The notes beneath the pieces are model-generated. The model was not told the origin of the DNA. It was given only the letters and a program-made list of their open reading frames with translations, and searched no databases. A stretch of 6,337 bases of DNA, taken from NCBI GenBank assembly GCA_029858845.1, contig JAOUEG010000111.1:1-6337 (forward strand), written 5' to 3'. This stretch comes from Chloroflexota bacterium (GTDB lineage: Bacteria > Chloroflexota > Limnocylindria > Limnocylindrales > CSP1-4). Made by a program: the position numbers and the translations under genes. Shown one piece after another: positions 5,209 to 6,337 of the stretch (its first letter is position 1; each line of letters begins with the position of its first letter).

Positions 5209-5843
5209 AGCTGGAAGGACCGCTCGGATCGGAGCCGTTCGATCGCGGTCGGGACGGGCGCTCCACGGATCTGGCCTCCGGCCGAGGGGTCCCGGGATGG
5301 CTCGCCGACCGGCTCAACTTCTGTTCCAGCTGCGGCTCCTCCCTGCAGTTCGGCACCATCCCCGGCGAGGATCGCGATCGGCTGTCATGCCCCGGATGCG
5401 GGCAGATCGCGTACGTGAATCCGCGCCTGGTCGTGACGACGCTGCCGATCACGGATGCGGGCGAGATCGTGCTGCTGCGTCGTGGGATCGAGCCCGGATT
5501 GGGAGCCTGGGCGCAACCCGGCGGATTCCTCGAGGTGGACGAGACGGTCAACCAGGCCGCGATCCGCGAGACCTGGGAGGAGACCCGATTGCTGGTGGAG
5601 CCGGGCGAGATCGTCGGGCTCTACACGCGTCTCGAGGTGGCGGTCGTCACGATCGTCTTCGAGGCACGGATCGTCGGTGGGAATCCCGAGCCCACGCCGG
5701 AAGCGCTGGAGATCGCCGCGTTCGCACCCGAGGCGATCCCGTGGACCGGGCTCGCGTTCAAGACCACGACCTGGGCACTGCGTGACTGGATCGACCGTCG
5801 TCGTCCGGATCTCGCCTGGCCCGACGTGATCCACGGCCGCTGA
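5205..5843 (+). CDS. Nudix hydrolase with N-terminal zinc ribbon
   Basis: Nudix enzymes hydrolyse nucleoside diphosphates linked to another group, such as NADH, ADP-ribose or CoA derivatives. The 212-residue protein has a polar N-terminal extension (1-38), a four-cysteine zinc ribbon (Cys40, Cys43, Cys62, Cys65) ending in YVNPRLVV, then the Nudix domain. The Nudix box at 107-129 keeps Gx5E, R121-E122 and the metal-binding E125-E126, but the usual Gly near its end is Arg128. The zinc-ribbon arrangement with IPW...AF near the C-terminus (178-185) resembles NudC-like and related ADP-ribose/NADH pyrophosphatase-type proteins, though it is shorter than true NudC; substrate is not assignable. ATG 5205 is the only ATG/GTG/TTG in frame before the zinc ribbon, which fixes the start. 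The ATGA overlap with the upstream membrane-protein gene implies coupling. A stem-loop straddles the stop codon. Confidence 0.92.
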   Translation: MKLEGPLGSEPFDRGRDGRSTDLASGRGVPGWLADRLNFCSSCGSSLQFGTIPGEDRDRLSCPGCGQIAYVNPRLVVTTLPITDAGEIVLLRRGIEPGLGAWAQPGGFLEVDETVNQAAIRETWEETRLLVEPGEIVGLYTRLEVAVVTIVFEARIVGGNPEPTPEALEIAAFAPEAIPWTGLAFKTTTWALRDWIDRRRPDLAWPDVIHGR

Positions 5844-5860
5844 CCGAGGAGCGTCAGCGG
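5837..5860. terminator. Stem-loop at the end of the Nudix gene, possible bidirectional terminator
   Basis: CCGCTGAC (5837-5844) and GTCAGCGG (5853-5860) form a perfect 8-bp inverted repeat with an 8-base loop. The left arm includes the Nudix TGA (5841-5843). No T-run follows on either strand, so it is not a textbook intrinsic terminator, but its place between convergent genes makes a transcription-ending or 3'-end-protecting role likely. Confidence 0.5.
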
Positions 5861-5890
5861 GTTCACGGGCGACGGGCCTTGGCAGCGCCG

Positions 5891-6337
5891 CTAGGGTCCC
5901 TCCTGCACCTTCGCGATGCGGGGGCGGCCGACCACGCTGACCGTCGACGACGACGGGTAGCCACGAGGCGCCGTTCTCGCTGGTCGGTGCGGCGTCGAGG
6001 ATGCTCGACCACCGGCGCCCACGAACAGGAAGATGCTGGAGTGGTAGCGATGCCGTGCGTCGTCGAATGGAGCGCCGGTTCCGTCCACCGTGACGACGAA
6101 CAGCGCGTCGCCGACGGCCGCGGAGCTTCGCATCACCGGCAGGCGGCTTTCGAACGGGACCCACCCGCCCCGGCCGTGGCCGATCGGATCCAGCCTGGCG
6201 GTCGAAACCGGCGCTCCGGTGGCGGTCGTCAGCATGATCCGGACCTCGGCGACGTCCCGGGCGACCCGACCACGGACGACCAGGTGGCGCAGGGTGGCTG
6301 TCGTCTCCCCCGGGAGGGCTCGTGGGCCGTGATCCCG
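5891..6337 (-). CDS. C-terminal part of an unrecognised protein, start beyond the right edge
   Basis: A minus-strand frame is open from the right edge to TAG at 5891-5893, giving 148 residues without a convincing start (an internal ATG at 6235 exists, but the frame upstream continues protein-like). Visible text includes TLRHLVVRGRVARDVAEVRI, GGWVPFESRLPV, ALFVVTVDGTG and YHSSIFLFVG. The alternating hydrophobic residues suggest a beta-rich domain. I do not recognise the family. Codon use is normal (mostly G/C third bases) except over 5943-6020, where this frame becomes Arg/Pro/Ser-rich with poorer codons while another frame on the same strand looks better. That may mark two compensating indels, in which case about 26 residues as written are wrong. 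It converges on the Nudix gene across 47 bp. Confidence 0.55.
   Translation of the reverse strand, partial: RDHGPRALPGETTATLRHLVVRGRVARDVAEVRIMLTTATGAPVSTARLDPIGHGRGGWVPFESRLPVMRSSAAVGDALFVVTVDGTGAPFDDARHRYHSSIFLFVGAGGRASSTPHRPARTAPRGYPSSSTVSVVGRPRIAKVQEGP

Noticed and set aside
5385..6164. Minus-strand 259-codon frame opposite the Nudix gene and into the right-hand gene.
   Set aside because: Most of it is antisense to the Nudix domain. Only its short segment 5943-6020 looks coding, which is better explained by compensating frameshifts in the gene ending at 5891.

Overview
The window is a very GC-rich stretch of bacterial chromosome, roughly 70% G+C by eye, with G or C at most third codon positions. 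Coding is dense, spacers are short and gene pairs overlap by ATGA. The purK-before-purE order is the actinobacterial one. The likely leaderless promoters and a signal-less trypsin-like protease would also suit a GC-rich Chloroflexota lineage. I cannot settle the phylum from the sequence alone. There is no rRNA, tRNA, CRISPR array, insertion sequence or phage gene.

Layout. (1) 1-820, minus: the N-terminal ~273 residues of an inosine/uridine-preferring nucleoside hydrolase, cut by the left edge. (2) 821-917: a 97-bp divergent promoter region. (3) 918-3169, plus: a two-gene purine operon. The first gene encodes an unusual fusion of a GrpB/UPF0157 nucleotidyltransferase-like domain to PurK, and overlaps purE by 4 bp. 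(4) 3249-4151, minus: a trypsin-like S1C serine protease with one PDZ domain and no signal peptide, convergent with purE. (5) 4152-4248: an AT-richer divergent control region with a 20-bp operator-like palindrome. (6) 4249-4713, plus: an HxlR-family repressor. (7) 4762-5843, plus: a three-helix membrane protein and a zinc-ribbon Nudix hydrolase, again overlapping by ATGA. (8) 5837-5860: a stem-loop straddling the Nudix stop codon. (9) 5891-6337, minus: the C-terminal end of an unrecognised gene, with a possible pair of compensating frameshifts.

How the genes fit together. PurK and PurE carry out consecutive steps of de novo purine synthesis (AIR to N5-CAIR to CAIR). The divergent nucleoside hydrolase does the opposite job, cleaving nucleosides to base and ribose, so the left intergenic region faces salvage on one side and synthesis on the other. 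The HxlR regulator and the protease share a promoter region whose palindrome covers the protease -10 box, so the regulator plausibly represses the protease and perhaps itself. The membrane protein and Nudix enzyme look translationally coupled, but no shared role is visible.

The most notable item is the GrpB-PurK fusion. I see no wholly new defence or mobile system here.
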